Shown: piece by piece, positions 35,460 to 44,427 of the stretch
Position numbering within the stretch: position 1 is the stretch's first letter
How the letters are laid out: every line of letters starts with the position of its first letter
DNA from: Gemmatirosa kalamazoonensis
Lineage (GTDB): Bacteria; Gemmatimonadota; Gemmatimonadetes; Gemmatimonadales; Gemmatimonadaceae
Direction: 5' to 3'
Assembly: GCF_000522985.1 (NCBI RefSeq)
Contig: NZ_CP007128.1
Coordinates: forward strand, 434,001 to 498,000
DNA: 64,000 bases
Position numbers and translations under genes: made by a program
The notes under the pieces: model-generated
Told to the model about the DNA's origin: nothing
What the model saw: only the letters and a program-made list of their open reading frames with translations
Database searches by the model: none

Positions 35460-37568
35460 TCAGAACCCGTGCAGCGCCTCGTCGTCCTCGTCGCCGAACG
35501 GGATCACGCGCGCCGGATCCGGGCGCCACCGCGACACCCGCGGAGCGGGCGTGGGGCGCGGCCGCACGATCGGCGCGACCGGCGCGACCGGCGCCTCCGG
35601 GGTGGAGGCCTGCGGCGGCCCGTCGAGCGCGTCGCCGAGTCGGAACGTCGCCACCAGCTCGCGCATCTGCTCCGCCTGCCCGGAGAGCTCCACCGACGCG
35701 CTCGACGACTGCTGCGCGTTCGCCGCGACCTGCTGCGTGATCGCGTTCATCTCCTCGAGCCCGACGTTGATGTGCGACACGCTGCCGTCCTGCTGCTCGC
35801 TCGCCGCCGCGATCTCCGCCATCACGTCGCTCACGCGCTCGATGTCGCCGTGGATCCCCTCGAGCTGCTTCAGCACTTCGGCGTTCGCCGTGACGCCGCG
35901 CTCCGCGTTCTGCACGCCGTCCTCGATGAGCGCCGCGGTCTCGCGCGCCGCGGCGGCCGAGCGCTGCGCGAGCGCGCGCACCTCGTCGGCGACGACGGCG
36001 AAGCCGCGGCCCGCGTCGCCGGCGCGCGCCGCTTCCACGGCCGCGTTCAGCGCGAGGAGGTTCGTCTGGAACGCGATCTCGTCGATCGTCTTCACGATCC
36101 TCGCCGTCGCGTCGCTCGACTGCTTGATGCGCGTCACCGCGTCGCTCAGGCGCGACATCCCCGCGACGCCCAACGCGGCGCCGGCGCGCGCGCGCTCCGC
36201 CATGCCCTGCGCGCGCCGCGCGTGCGCCGCGTTCTGCTTCGCCGTCGCGGCTAGCTCGTGCAGGCTCGCCGACACCTCCTGGAGCGCGCTCGCCTGACGC
36301 GACGCGCCCTCGGCGAGCGTGGCGCCGCCGGCGGCGATCTCGCCGCTCGCGCCGGCGACGCGCGACGACGCCGACGCGACCTGCGCGAGCGCGTCACCGA
36401 GCGTGTCGAGCGTCGCGTTCACCTTCGCCTGCATCGCGGCGTACTCGCCCGCGCAGTCGACCGACGTGCGCGCGCCGAGGTCGCGCGCCGACACGCGGTC
36501 GAGCACCGCGTTCGTCTCGGCGATCGGCGACGCGACGGCGGCGAGCACGTCGTTCATGCCCTGCACCAGCTCGCGATACGCGCCGCGGAAGTGCGCCGCG
36601 TCGCCGCGCACCTGCAGCGTCCCCGCCTTCGCCGCCTCGACGAGCGTGTTGCCCTCGCCGATGAGCGCCGCGAGCGTCGTCTGCACTTCCGCGAACGACC
36701 GCACCAGCACGTCCTGCTCGCTGCGCGGCGTGAGCGGCACGCTGAGATCGCCCTCCGCCAGGCGGCGCGCGGCGTCGGCGAGCTGCTGCTGCGACGCCAC
36801 GATGTCGCGCAGCGACTCGAGCAGCCGTCCGACCTCGTCGCGGCTCTTCGGCACGATCTCGTGGTCGGTGTCGCCGAGCGCGAGGCGGCGCATCTTCTCC
36901 GTCATCATCCGGATCGGACGCGCGATGCTCCGCGTGAGGCTCACCGCGACGACGAGGCCGAGCACGATGCACGACACGATCGCGACCACGACGCGCTGCT
37001 GCGTCACGTCGTACGTGCGCATGCCTAACGCGACCTGCTGCTTCGTGCCCTCCTCCGCGGCGTCCACCACGCGCGCCAGCGCGGCGCTCGCCTCGTCGAA
37101 CTGCGACTGCGACTCGCCGCTCAGCAGGTCGAACGCCGCGGAGTCGTCGCGGGCCTTCACGAACGCCGCGATCCGCGCGCTCGTCGCCTCGTACTGCGAC
37201 CACGCGTGCTGGAAGTCGCGGAACGTGGCCGAGTCGTCCTTCGTGCGGATGGTGGCGGCGAGCTTGTCGAGCTGCTCGGTGAGCTCCTGCGCGTGCGTCC
37301 CCATCTCCGCCACGTACCCGTCGCGGTCGACCGACGTCTTCGACAGCGCGAGCATCGCCTCCGCGCTCCGGTAGTCGGCGGCCGCGCGGCTCGCGCCGAG
37401 CGAGTAGCGCACGCTCGGCAGCCAGTGCCGCGCGATCTCCTCCGCGGCCCCGTTCACGCGCGAGGTGCCCTGCAGCGCGAGCGCGCCCAGTCCCTCGGTG
37501 AGCAGGACCAGGACGGCGAACGACAGCGCGAGCTTGGTGGAGAGGGCGAGATCGCGGAACCAGCGCAT
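35460..37568 (-). CDS. Methyl-accepting chemotaxis protein
   Basis: A 702-residue transducer. Helix 1 ([20 protein letters not shown]) and helix 2 ([19 protein letters not shown]) bound a ~170-residue four-helix-bundle sensor (4HB_MCP type). HAMP follows ([17 protein letters not shown]), then a long signalling coiled coil with the hairpin tip [20 protein letters not shown] and [15 protein letters not shown]. (The tip is quoted in two pieces.) The proline-rich C-terminus ends DDEALHGF rather than a CheR-binding NWETF-like pentapeptide. No che genes lie in the window. Confidence 0.92.
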   Translation of the reverse strand: MRWFRDLALSTKLALSFAVLVLLTEGLGALALQGTSRVNGAAEEIARHWLPSVRYSLGASRAAADYRSAEAMLALSKTSVDRDGYVAEMGTHAQELTEQLDKLAATIRTKDDSATFRDFQHAWSQYEATSARIAAFVKARDDSAAFDLLSGESQSQFDEASAALARVVDAAEEGTKQQVALGMRTYDVTQQRVVVAIVSCIVLGLVVAVSLTRSIARPIRMMTEKMRRLALGDTDHEIVPKSRDEVGRLLESLRDIVASQQQLADAARRLAEGDLSVPLTPRSEQDVLVRSFAEVQTTLAALIGEGNTLVEAAKAGTLQVRGDAAHFRGAYRELVQGMNDVLAAVASPIAETNAVLDRVSARDLGARTSVDCAGEYAAMQAKVNATLDTLGDALAQVASASSRVAGASGEIAAGGATLAEGASRQASALQEVSASLHELAATAKQNAAHARRAQGMAERARAGAALGVAGMSRLSDAVTRIKQSSDATARIVKTIDEIAFQTNLLALNAAVEAARAGDAGRGFAVVADEVRALAQRSAAAARETAALIEDGVQNAERGVTANAEVLKQLEGIHGDIERVSDVMAEIAAASEQQDGSVSHINVGLEEMNAITQQVAANAQQSSSASVELSGQAEQMRELVATFRLGDALDGPPQASTPEAPVAPVAPIVRPRPTPAPRVSRWRPDPARVIPFGDEDDEALHGF

Positions 37569-37712
37569 GAGCGAGCGGAAGGAGGAGAGAGGAGTCCAGA
37601 CTCGGAGTATCGACCCCTCCCGCGGGCGGCTTGAGATGGCGCGGGACGGTGACGCGCGCCCGACCCAGGGACGCCGCGCGGGGTACATTGCCTCGTCTCC
37701 CACCGCCTCCCG

Positions 37713-38171
37713 ATGCGCCCACGCCACCTGCTGCTCGCCCTCGCCGTCCCGCTCTCCGCCGCGCGGGCGCAGTTCCTGTCGGCCGGCGTCGGCGGGGGCA
37801 CGGGCGTGGGCCACCGCAGCGGCGCCCGGGCCGCCGAGACGCACACCCACGCGCTCGGCTACGTCCAGCTCGGGCTCCCGCTGTTCCCGGTCGCGGTGCG
37901 CGGCGACGCGCTCGTCGTCGGCAAGAGCACCGGCGGCGGGCCGCTGGCGCTCTCGGTGAACGCGGTCGCGCAGCTGCCCGTGCCGATCGTGACGCCGTAC
38001 GTCACCGCCGGCTGGGGCGAGTACGGCGTCGGCGGCGACGAGAAGACGCGCGGGTGGAGCGCCGGCGCCGGCGTGCGGGCGAAGCTCCCGCTGCTCCCCG
38101 GGCTGTTCGCCGAGGTGCGCCGCCACCAGCGCCTCGGCCGCGACCTGGCGACCGTGGGACTCGTGTTCTAG
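37713..38171 (+). CDS. Secreted outer-membrane-like beta-barrel protein
   Basis: A 152-residue protein with a signal peptide ([15 protein letters not shown], cleavage after ARA). The mature part has alternating short beta strands ([35 protein letters not shown]) and a terminal aromatic (TVGLVF), typical of small eight-strand barrels. Function unknown. It diverges from the chemoreceptor gene. Confidence 0.75.
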   Translation: MRPRHLLLALAVPLSAARAQFLSAGVGGGTGVGHRSGARAAETHTHALGYVQLGLPLFPVAVRGDALVVGKSTGGGPLALSVNAVAQLPVPIVTPYVTAGWGEYGVGGDEKTRGWSAGAGVRAKLPLLPGLFAEVRRHQRLGRDLATVGLVF

Positions 38172-38190
38172 CGCGGTGCGCGCCGGGGAC

Positions 38191-38327
38191 GACTCCACGT
38201 ACGAGTGGTCGTTGGACCTCGGCGGACTGAAGGAGGACTGAAGAAGGACCAACTTCTTGTTGGTGTTCTCCTTCTTCAGTCCTCCTTCAGTCCTTCTTCA
38301 GTCCTTCAGAAACTCGTACGTGGAGTC
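38191..38327. repeat. Dispersed hairpin element, copy 2
   Basis: Same plan as 12583-12698: outer stem GACTCCACGTACG with CGTACGTGGAGTC, and a core of GGACTGAAG-type units (38225-38253 with 38259-38293). It lies between convergent genes (stops at 38171 and 38306) and encodes the last seven codons of the minus-strand one. The right-arm block 38259-38303 is identical to 12630-12674. Confidence 0.85.
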
Positions 38328-39802
38328 GTGCCGGGCGCACCGCCCGGCGCGGGCATGCCGGCGAGCCGTCCCGGCACGCCGACGCGCTCGATCGCCCACC
38401 CGCGGCGCCGGATCGCGTCGGCCACGAGCTGCACGTCGGACGGCGCCGACACCGCGGCCGAGTACGCCCAGCGCTGCGCGGGCGCGTAGAGCAGCAGTCC
38501 GCCGCCGTTCGCGAGGCCGATCGGCTCGATCCACAGCGAGTCGCGCGCGCCGGCGCCGAGCCACTGCCCGCGTGCGACGACCTGCAGGCCGGTGGTCGGC
38601 GCGCCGAACCGTCGCAGCGCCTGCCGCACCGGCTCCGCGCCCGCCGGGCTCACGTAGGTGCGCTTGCCCGCGCGCGCCGCCCACAGCGCCACGCTCGCCG
38701 GCCGGTTCGACGTCACGATCGCCGCCGCGGTGCCCTTCGCGTCGCCCGGCGCGTTCGCGGCCAGCCACGCCGCCGCGCGCTCCGCGTTCAGCGCGAGGTT
38801 GCCGCCGTCGACGAGATGCCACGCGTCGCCGACGCGCACGGCGCCGGCCGGCGACGGCGCGCCGTAGAACTGCACCACCGCGCCGTTCGCCACCACGACG
38901 CCGGAGTCGATCGGCAGGTCGCCCATCGGCTTCCTGCCTAACGTGAGCGCGAGCGTGCGGACCGTGTCGGGGAACGCGAGCGAGTCAGCCGCCATCGGCG
39001 CGTTGAACGTGGCGCCGAGCACGGTCATGCGCTTGTACGGCTTGCCGACGCGCTTCGTGTCCCACTGCCGTGGCAGCGTGGCGCGCGCCGACGCGTTCGG
39101 CGCCCACATCGAGTACCAGATCTCGACCTCCATCGGCCCGAACGGTGCGAGCCCGAAGTCGTTCGTCTCGTCGGCGCGGAAGCGCACCGCGGTGGGGAGG
39201 CCGCTCGCGCGACGGACGAACGCCGTGAACGGAAGCCCATCGATCGTCGCCGTGAGGACCGCATGGCGGTCGCCGCCGATCGTGGTGTCCGCGCGCGCCG
39301 CGAGATCGCGCGCCGCCGCGAGCTCCAGCACCACGCGCTCCGGCGCCCACGCGAACAGCTCGCGCCGCTCGTCGACGTACGCGACGTTGAGCGGCACCCA
39401 GCGGTCGATCGCCGCGGCCGGCGTGGCGATGGTCGGGGTGCCGGGCATGCCGGGCGGGAGCCGGCGCGCGCCCACGGTGTCGGTCACGACGTCGACGACC
39501 TCCGGCGACGAGAGCGCCGGGCCGGCGAAGCGCCGCACGTTGCGCCACGTGCGGCTGCGGTAGTCGCGCCACTCCGACTGGCGCTCGTAGCTCGGCCGGT
39601 CGCGCATCGGCTGGCCGTCGGCGGCGAGGTTGAGCCACTGCGTCATGATCTCGTACTGCACGGTGCGCAGCGAGTCGAGCGCGGCGCGGCCGCCCATGCG
39701 CGCGATGGCCGTGTCGATCACGGCGCGGGCGGACGTCGGCTGTGCGGCGAGTGGGGTCGCGAGCAGGGATGCGAGCAGGGCGTGGCGGAGCGGGCGTGAC
39801 AT
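38306..39802 (-). CDS. Exported protein of unknown function
   Basis: A 498-residue periplasmic protein with a signal peptide (LRHALLASLLATPLAAQ). The N-terminal ~250 residues are beta-rich (SEWRDYRSRTWRNVRRFAGP, FGPMEVEIWYSMW) and resemble lipoprotein-carrier-like domains of exported hydrolases. The C-terminal half (VVVANGAVVQFYGAPSPAGA, DAWHLVDGGNLALNAERAAA) resembles the back half of a metallo-beta-lactamase fold, but no HxHxDH metal motif is present. Catalytic function is therefore doubtful. The stop lies inside a dispersed hairpin element. Confidence 0.7.
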   Translation of the reverse strand: MSRPLRHALLASLLATPLAAQPTSARAVIDTAIARMGGRAALDSLRTVQYEIMTQWLNLAADGQPMRDRPSYERQSEWRDYRSRTWRNVRRFAGPALSSPEVVDVVTDTVGARRLPPGMPGTPTIATPAAAIDRWVPLNVAYVDERRELFAWAPERVVLELAAARDLAARADTTIGGDRHAVLTATIDGLPFTAFVRRASGLPTAVRFRADETNDFGLAPFGPMEVEIWYSMWAPNASARATLPRQWDTKRVGKPYKRMTVLGATFNAPMAADSLAFPDTVRTLALTLGRKPMGDLPIDSGVVVANGAVVQFYGAPSPAGAVRVGDAWHLVDGGNLALNAERAAAWLAANAPGDAKGTAAAIVTSNRPASVALWAARAGKRTYVSPAGAEPVRQALRRFGAPTTGLQVVARGQWLGAGARDSLWIEPIGLANGGGLLLYAPAQRWAYSAAVSAPSDVQLVADAIRRRGWAIERVGVPGRLAGMPAPGGAPGTTPRTSF

Positions 39803-39958
39803 GGGCGGCAGGTCGAGGGAGGGTGCGGCGGGTCCTCGGTGGACCCCCGCCGTACCTCGGCAGTCTGCCGCGTCGCGTCCTCGGATCGCACGCCCGGTGG
39901 GGCGAATCGCGGTACGGCGCCGCGGGTGACGGGCTTGGTTCGTGCGACCGATCGGGGC

Positions 39959-40675
39959 ATGGCCACCCGCTCCGCCAAGCGTCGCTCGACACCGGGCACG
40001 ACGCCCGACAAGCGCCCGTTCCGGTTCGGCGTCGCGCTGCCGCGCATCCGCCGCGAGCTGAAGGCGCTCGACGTCGCCGACGCCGCGATGTTCGACCTCA
40101 AGGATCGCGGCCACGGCAGCGTGTTCGAGCAGCTCGTCGCGTGCGTGATCTCCATCCGCACGCTCGACGAGACGATGCTTCCCACCGCGCTCGCCCTGTT
40201 CGAGGCCGCGCCGACGCCGGCGGCGATGGCGCGCCTGACGGACGCGCAGATCGACCGCCTGATCCACGCTGCCACGTTCCACGAGGGGAAGGCGCGCACC
40301 ATCCGCGAGATCGCGCGCCGCACGCACGAGGAGTTCGGCGGCACGCTGCCGTGCGACTTCGACGTGCTGACGTCGTTCCACGGCGTGGGGCCGAAGTGCG
40401 CGAACCTCGCGTTAGGCATCGCGTGCGGCCAGACGCGCATCGGCGTCGACGTGCACGTGCACCGCGTCACGAACCGGTGGGGCGTGATCGCGACGCGCAC
40501 GCCCGAGCAGTCGATGGTCGCGCTCGAGGAGATCCTCCCGAAGCGCTACTGGGTGGAGATCAACCGGCTGCTCGTGCCGTTCGGCAAGCACGTCTGCACC
40601 GGCGTGAGGCCGAAGTGCTCGACGTGCCCGGTGCTCGACATGTGTCGGCAGGTCGGGGTGACGTCGCACCGGTGA
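39959..40675 (+). CDS. nth: Endonuclease III-like DNA glycosylase
   Basis: A 238-residue HhH-GPD base-excision glycosylase. It has the helix-hairpin-helix FHGVGPKCANLAL with the catalytic Lys position kept, and the catalytic Asp in GVDVHVHRVTNRWG. The iron-sulphur cluster cysteines follow the pattern C-x6-C-x2-C-x5-C (CTGVRPKCSTCPVLDMC). It removes oxidised pyrimidines. ATG 39959 gives a start close to the family length; the frame runs further upstream without a ribosome site. The leading ~25 residues are basic and probably disordered. Confidence 0.9.
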   Translation: MATRSAKRRSTPGTTPDKRPFRFGVALPRIRRELKALDVADAAMFDLKDRGHGSVFEQLVACVISIRTLDETMLPTALALFEAAPTPAAMARLTDAQIDRLIHAATFHEGKARTIREIARRTHEEFGGTLPCDFDVLTSFHGVGPKCANLALGIACGQTRIGVDVHVHRVTNRWGVIATRTPEQSMVALEEILPKRYWVEINRLLVPFGKHVCTGVRPKCSTCPVLDMCRQVGVTSHR

Positions 40676-40682
40676 TGCCGTG

Positions 40683-40848
40683 CTGATGCGGCGGTTCTGA
40701 AACGGCGGTTCTGATGAGGCGGTTCTGAAACGGCGGTTCTGAAACGGCGACTGAAAAGGCGACTGCCCGCCGTTTCAGAACCGCCCCATCAGAACCGCCT
40801 CATCAGAACCGCCGTTTCAGAACCGCGCTATCGGAACCGCCGCATCGG
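40683..40848. repeat. GGCGGTTCTGAAAC-unit hairpin between convergent genes
   Basis: The left arm (40683-40765) holds four or five 14-base units alternating GGCGGTTCTGAAAC and GGCGGTTCTGATGA. The right arm (40766-40848) holds their complements. Together they could form an ~80-base-pair imperfect stem with almost no loop. It separates endonuclease III (stop 40675) from the hydrolase that stops at 40853. Confidence 0.85.
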
Positions 40849-40852
40849 ACGG

Positions 40853-41614
40853 TCACGCCGCCGCGTGCGCGATGAACTCGTCGAACAGCGACTGCACGGC
40901 GGGGGCGTTGCGCTCGAACACCTCGGGGTGCCACTGCACGCCGACGACGAACTTCGCCGGGTCGGCCACCTCCACCGCCTCCACCACCCCGTCCGGCGCC
41001 ACCGCGGACACCACGAGCCCATCGCCGAGCCGCTTCACCGACTGGTGGTGCATGCTGTTCACCGGCGCGGTCGCGGCGCCGAACGCATCGCGCAGCCGGG
41101 TCCCCTCGGTCAGGTCGACGGGGTGGGCGAGGTGCGTGCGCGCGAATCCCCTCGTCGGATACAGGTCGTGCGGCTGGGCCCCCGGGATCTCGGCCGCGAT
41201 GTCCTGGAACAGCGTGCCGCCGGCGGCGACGTTGATGACCTGCGCGCCCCGGCAGAGGCCGAGCACCGGCAGCCCGTCGGCGATCGACCAGCGGGTGAGC
41301 TGCAGCTCGGTCGCGTCGCGCGCCGGGTCGAGCACGCCGAGGTGCGGCGACGGCGACTCGCCGTAGGTGCGGGGATCCATGTCCACCCCGCCGGGGATGA
41401 GCAGCCCGTCGAGGTGCTCGTAGATCGCGCGCAGCGTGTCCGGATCTTCCGGGATCAGCGGGATCATCCACGGCACGCCGCCGAGCTCCATGATCGCCCG
41501 GAAGTAGCGCTGGTTCATCACCCAGCTCTCGGGAAGCCCCTCGGGGATTCCCTGGATGGCGTGCAGCGTCTGGGTGGTGACCCCGATGACCGGGCGTCGG
41601 GAAAGCTCGCTCAT
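40853..41614 (-). CDS. Gamma-glutamyl hydrolase-like class I glutamine amidotransferase (peptidase C26)
   Basis: A 253-residue protein of the PuuD-like C26 family, which cleaves gamma-glutamyl amides. The nucleophile elbow is GLCRGAQ, the oxyanion region is LLIPGGVDMDP, and the catalytic His-Glu is HPEVFE. The ATG at 41614 has GAGAGG upstream. It starts 58 bases after the GCS2 ligase gene on the same strand, so a ligase forming gamma-glutamyl-like bonds is next to a hydrolase able to cut them. It may be the last gene of the ligase cluster. Confidence 0.88.
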   Translation of the reverse strand: MSELSRRPVIGVTTQTLHAIQGIPEGLPESWVMNQRYFRAIMELGGVPWMIPLIPEDPDTLRAIYEHLDGLLIPGGVDMDPRTYGESPSPHLGVLDPARDATELQLTRWSIADGLPVLGLCRGAQVINVAAGGTLFQDIAAEIPGAQPHDLYPTRGFARTHLAHPVDLTEGTRLRDAFGAATAPVNSMHHQSVKRLGDGLVVSAVAPDGVVEAVEVADPAKFVVGVQWHPEVFERNAPAVQSLFDEFIAHAAA

Positions 41615-41672
41615 TGACCTCTCATCTACGGAAGATCGTCCCGTACTATACCCCTGGACGACCATATACGCA

Positions 41673-43022
41673 CTACGGTTCCGTTCGGCTGGCCTGGATG
41701 CCCGGCGGGGCCGCCGTGAGGTCGAAGCCGTCGGAGGCGCGGCGGCCGGGGCGCGGCGACTGGCGCCGGTCGAGCGGCCCGTCCACGGTCGGCGGAGCGC
41801 TCGAGCCGCCGTCGCCCTCCTGGACAGGTTCCGTGCCGGCCGACGCGACCGCGTGCCGCTCGCGGGCGGCGGTGAGCGCGTCGGGGGCCACCTCGTCGGG
41901 CCGCGCCAGCAGCGGCTCGCGCACCCCCTCGGCCGTCTCGACGATGAGCTGGTCGACGACCGCGCGCAGGTCGCCCGTGCGGCGCCACGTCGCGATCTGG
42001 CGGTCGGCGCTCGAGCCCTCGGCGAGGATGCGGTAGGCGTACTCGATCTCCTTCCGCGTCCCCAGCTCGTCGGCCGCGTCGCCGCAGAACCAGTCGCACA
42101 TCTCGCGGATCAGGTCCGCGGCCGGCTGCTCCTGCTCCTTGCCGAAGTCGATGAGCTTTCCCTCGAGGCCGAAGCGCATCGCGCGCCACTTGTTCTCCTC
42201 GATGAGTGGCGACGCGTAGTTGCGCAGCGTGATGTTGTCCCGGCGCATCTTCCAGAGCTTGAACACCATCGCCTGGATGATGGCGGCGATGCACACCGCC
42301 TCGTCGACGCGCGTGCAGATGTCGCAGACGCGGAACTCGAGGGTCGGGAACTTGTGGTGGGGCCGCACGTCCCACCAGATCTTGCCGCCGTGCGGGATGG
42401 AGCCCGTGGCGACCATCGTATCGACGTACTGCTGATACTCCCCCCACCCCGTCATGCGGGCCGGGATGCCGGTGCGCGGGAAGCCGCGGAACACCGCGCT
42501 GCGGTACGACTTGAGCCCCGTCTCGCGGCCCAACCAGAACGGCGAGCTGGTCGTGAGGCAGAGGATGTGCGGCAGCAGGTAGCGCGAGACGTTCATCGCG
42601 TCGATGAGGAACTCGCGGTCCTCGATCGCGATGTGGACGTGCATGCCGAAGATGAGGAGTCGCTGCGCGAGGTCGCCCATGTCGCGCCGCACGCCGATGT
42701 AGTGCTCGAGCGGCGTGATTTCCTGCTCCATCCAGTTCGCGAACGGATGCGCGCCGGCGGCGGCGATGGTGAGGCCGTCCTCGCGCAGCGCGTCCATCAC
42801 GCCGCCGCGCAGCCGCACGAGCTCCGCGCGCACCTCGGCCGGCGTGCGGCACACCTCGGTGCCCACCTCGACGATCGACTGGTGGAGCTCCGGCTTCAGC
42901 TCCCCCACGCCCGGGATGTCGCGCCCGAGGAGCCGACTGATGTGGCTCTGCAGGTTGCGCGTCTCGGGGTTGATGATCTGGTACTCTTCCTCGACGCCTA
43001 ACGTCAGGCTTGGTTGCTTCAT
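41673..43022 (-). CDS. GCS2-family carboxylate-amine ligase (YbdK-like)
   Basis: A 449-residue member of the glutamate-cysteine ligase type 2 family, recognised by LTLGVEEEYQIINPETRNL, HQSIVEVGTEVC, GMHVHIAIED, RMTGWGEYQQYVD and KIWWDVRPHHKFPTLEFRVCD. The enzymes join a carboxylate (often glutamate gamma-carboxyl) to an amine using ATP; the substrate here is unknown. The ATG at 43022 has GGAGGG a few bases upstream. The last ~70 residues (from ~380) are a low-complexity, probably disordered tail. It follows the circularly permuted ATP-grasp gene by 31 bases. Confidence 0.92.
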   Translation of the reverse strand: MKQPSLTLGVEEEYQIINPETRNLQSHISRLLGRDIPGVGELKPELHQSIVEVGTEVCRTPAEVRAELVRLRGGVMDALREDGLTIAAAGAHPFANWMEQEITPLEHYIGVRRDMGDLAQRLLIFGMHVHIAIEDREFLIDAMNVSRYLLPHILCLTTSSPFWLGRETGLKSYRSAVFRGFPRTGIPARMTGWGEYQQYVDTMVATGSIPHGGKIWWDVRPHHKFPTLEFRVCDICTRVDEAVCIAAIIQAMVFKLWKMRRDNITLRNYASPLIEENKWRAMRFGLEGKLIDFGKEQEQPAADLIREMCDWFCGDAADELGTRKEIEYAYRILAEGSSADRQIATWRRTGDLRAVVDQLIVETAEGVREPLLARPDEVAPDALTAARERHAVASAGTEPVQEGDGGSSAPPTVDGPLDRRQSPRPGRRASDGFDLTAAPPGIQASRTEP

Positions 43023-43053
43023 AACCCTCCGAGAACGCTGCGCGGCAGCCGCG

Positions 43054-44427
43054 TTATCGCGGTTCCACGACGAATGCCGGCACTTGCGATCCACCGCCCG
43101 CCGTGACGTTCAGCAGCGCCGCCGTGGACAGCCGCGTGAGCAGACCGTCGGCGTGCGCGCCGTAGGAGACGAAGGGAGCGGTGTCGATCATGCGGTCGAT
43201 GATGTGCACGCGGCCGCCGGCGAGGCTCGGGTACGGCTCCGACGGGATCGGCACGCGCTCCTGCACGATGTACGGCTCGGCGAGCGCCCGCGCGAGGGCC
43301 CCTTCCCACTCGGCCGCGTCCACCGTCCAGCCGAGGACGATGCCGGCGCCGCCGTAGTCGTCGTTCGGCTTCAGCACCAGCCGCTCACGCTCCCGGCGGA
43401 TGAACTCCACGAGGTCCACGTCGCGCCCGCCGTGCGTCGTGCGCCGCTCCTCCACCACACGCGTCCACGGGATGAACGCGTCCACGGCGGCCGCGGCGTC
43501 GGCGTCGAGCAGGCGGCGGTTGCGTTCGTCGGAGAGCACGGCGAGGCTCGCCTTCTTGTGCAGGATCTTGGAGCGCGGCGAGTTCACCATGCACACCGCC
43601 CGATCGCGCACGGCGCGCAGCACCGGGTTGTCGAGCCCCATCTCCTCGACGAGCTCGGACAGCAGCACGCGCTTGTACACGAGGTCCACGGGCTGCCCCT
43701 CGCACCACAGCTTCCCGTCGCGGTACTCGGCGAGTCGCGGGTCGGAGATCACCGACTCGATGCCCAGCGCGGTGAAATGGTCGCGGTAGAGCACGAACTC
43801 GGAGTACGTCGGCACGCTCGGCCAGTCGAGGATCGCGATCCGCGGCTTCGCGGTGCCGCCCGAGAACTGGCGCCACGCGTCGAGCAGCACGTGGATCACG
43901 CCGTTGTGCGAGCGGATCGGCCACACGCGCCACGTCCGCGCGAGCTCGCGCATCGCGGGCAGGTCGAGGAACGCGTCGCCGAGCGCGTCGGCGTACGCCG
44001 CGCCCGCCGGCACCTCGGCGTTGTACTCGGTGAGCGCCATGGAGCCGGGGTCGTCGAGGCGCTGCGGATCCATGACGAACAGATCGAGCCGCGACGTGGG
44101 GCTCGGCGCGTCGAACCCGGAGTCGATGTCGAGCAGCGCCTCCTCCCACTCCGCGAGCCGGAACTGCGCGCGCAGCGACGCGTCCTCCATCGCCGCGCGG
44201 AACGCCTGGTCGAACGCGCGCATGAGCGGCTTCACGCGGTCGCCGAGGAGGCGGAACTGCGCCGGCGCGTAGAAGCGCGGGCGGAGCACGGTGCACAGCG
44301 CGCGCTCGCCGAACACGAGCCCGCGCCGCGCGAGCTGCTCGTCGAGCGCACCCTGCGTGTCGGCCGCGAGCTGCTCCCCGGTCGTGCCGCCCAACAGATC
44401 GTGGTACGCGTCGACGGCCTGCCGCAT
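43054..44427 (-). CDS. Circularly permuted ATP-grasp protein
   Basis: A 457-residue protein of the CP-ATP-grasp family. Diagnostic segments are ALTEYNAEVPAGAAYADALG, DWPSVPTYSEFVLYRDHF, VYKRVLLSELVEEMG, VNSPRSKILHKKASLAVLSD, LVLKPNDDYGGAGIVLGW and YIVQERVPIPSEPYP, ending with GGGSQVPAFVV. These proteins are thought to be peptide/amide ligases and often sit beside GCS2-type ligases, as here. The ATG overlaps the upstream stop by one base (TGATG). Confidence 0.9.
   Translation of the reverse strand: MRQAVDAYHDLLGGTTGEQLAADTQGALDEQLARRGLVFGERALCTVLRPRFYAPAQFRLLGDRVKPLMRAFDQAFRAAMEDASLRAQFRLAEWEEALLDIDSGFDAPSPTSRLDLFVMDPQRLDDPGSMALTEYNAEVPAGAAYADALGDAFLDLPAMRELARTWRVWPIRSHNGVIHVLLDAWRQFSGGTAKPRIAILDWPSVPTYSEFVLYRDHFTALGIESVISDPRLAEYRDGKLWCEGQPVDLVYKRVLLSELVEEMGLDNPVLRAVRDRAVCMVNSPRSKILHKKASLAVLSDERNRRLLDADAAAAVDAFIPWTRVVEERRTTHGGRDVDLVEFIRRERERLVLKPNDDYGGAGIVLGWTVDAAEWEGALARALAEPYIVQERVPIPSEPYPSLAGGRVHIIDRMIDTAPFVSYGAHADGLLTRLSTAALLNVTAGGGSQVPAFVVEPR

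Noticed and set aside
38306-39802. Metallo-beta-lactamase call for the exported protein
   Set aside because: The back half recalls the fold, but no HxHxDH or other metal ligands are visible.
40683-40848. CRISPR-like or satellite repeat between endonuclease III and the C26 hydrolase
   Set aside because: The 14-base units are contiguous without unique spacers and pair with complementary units, so it is a hairpin.
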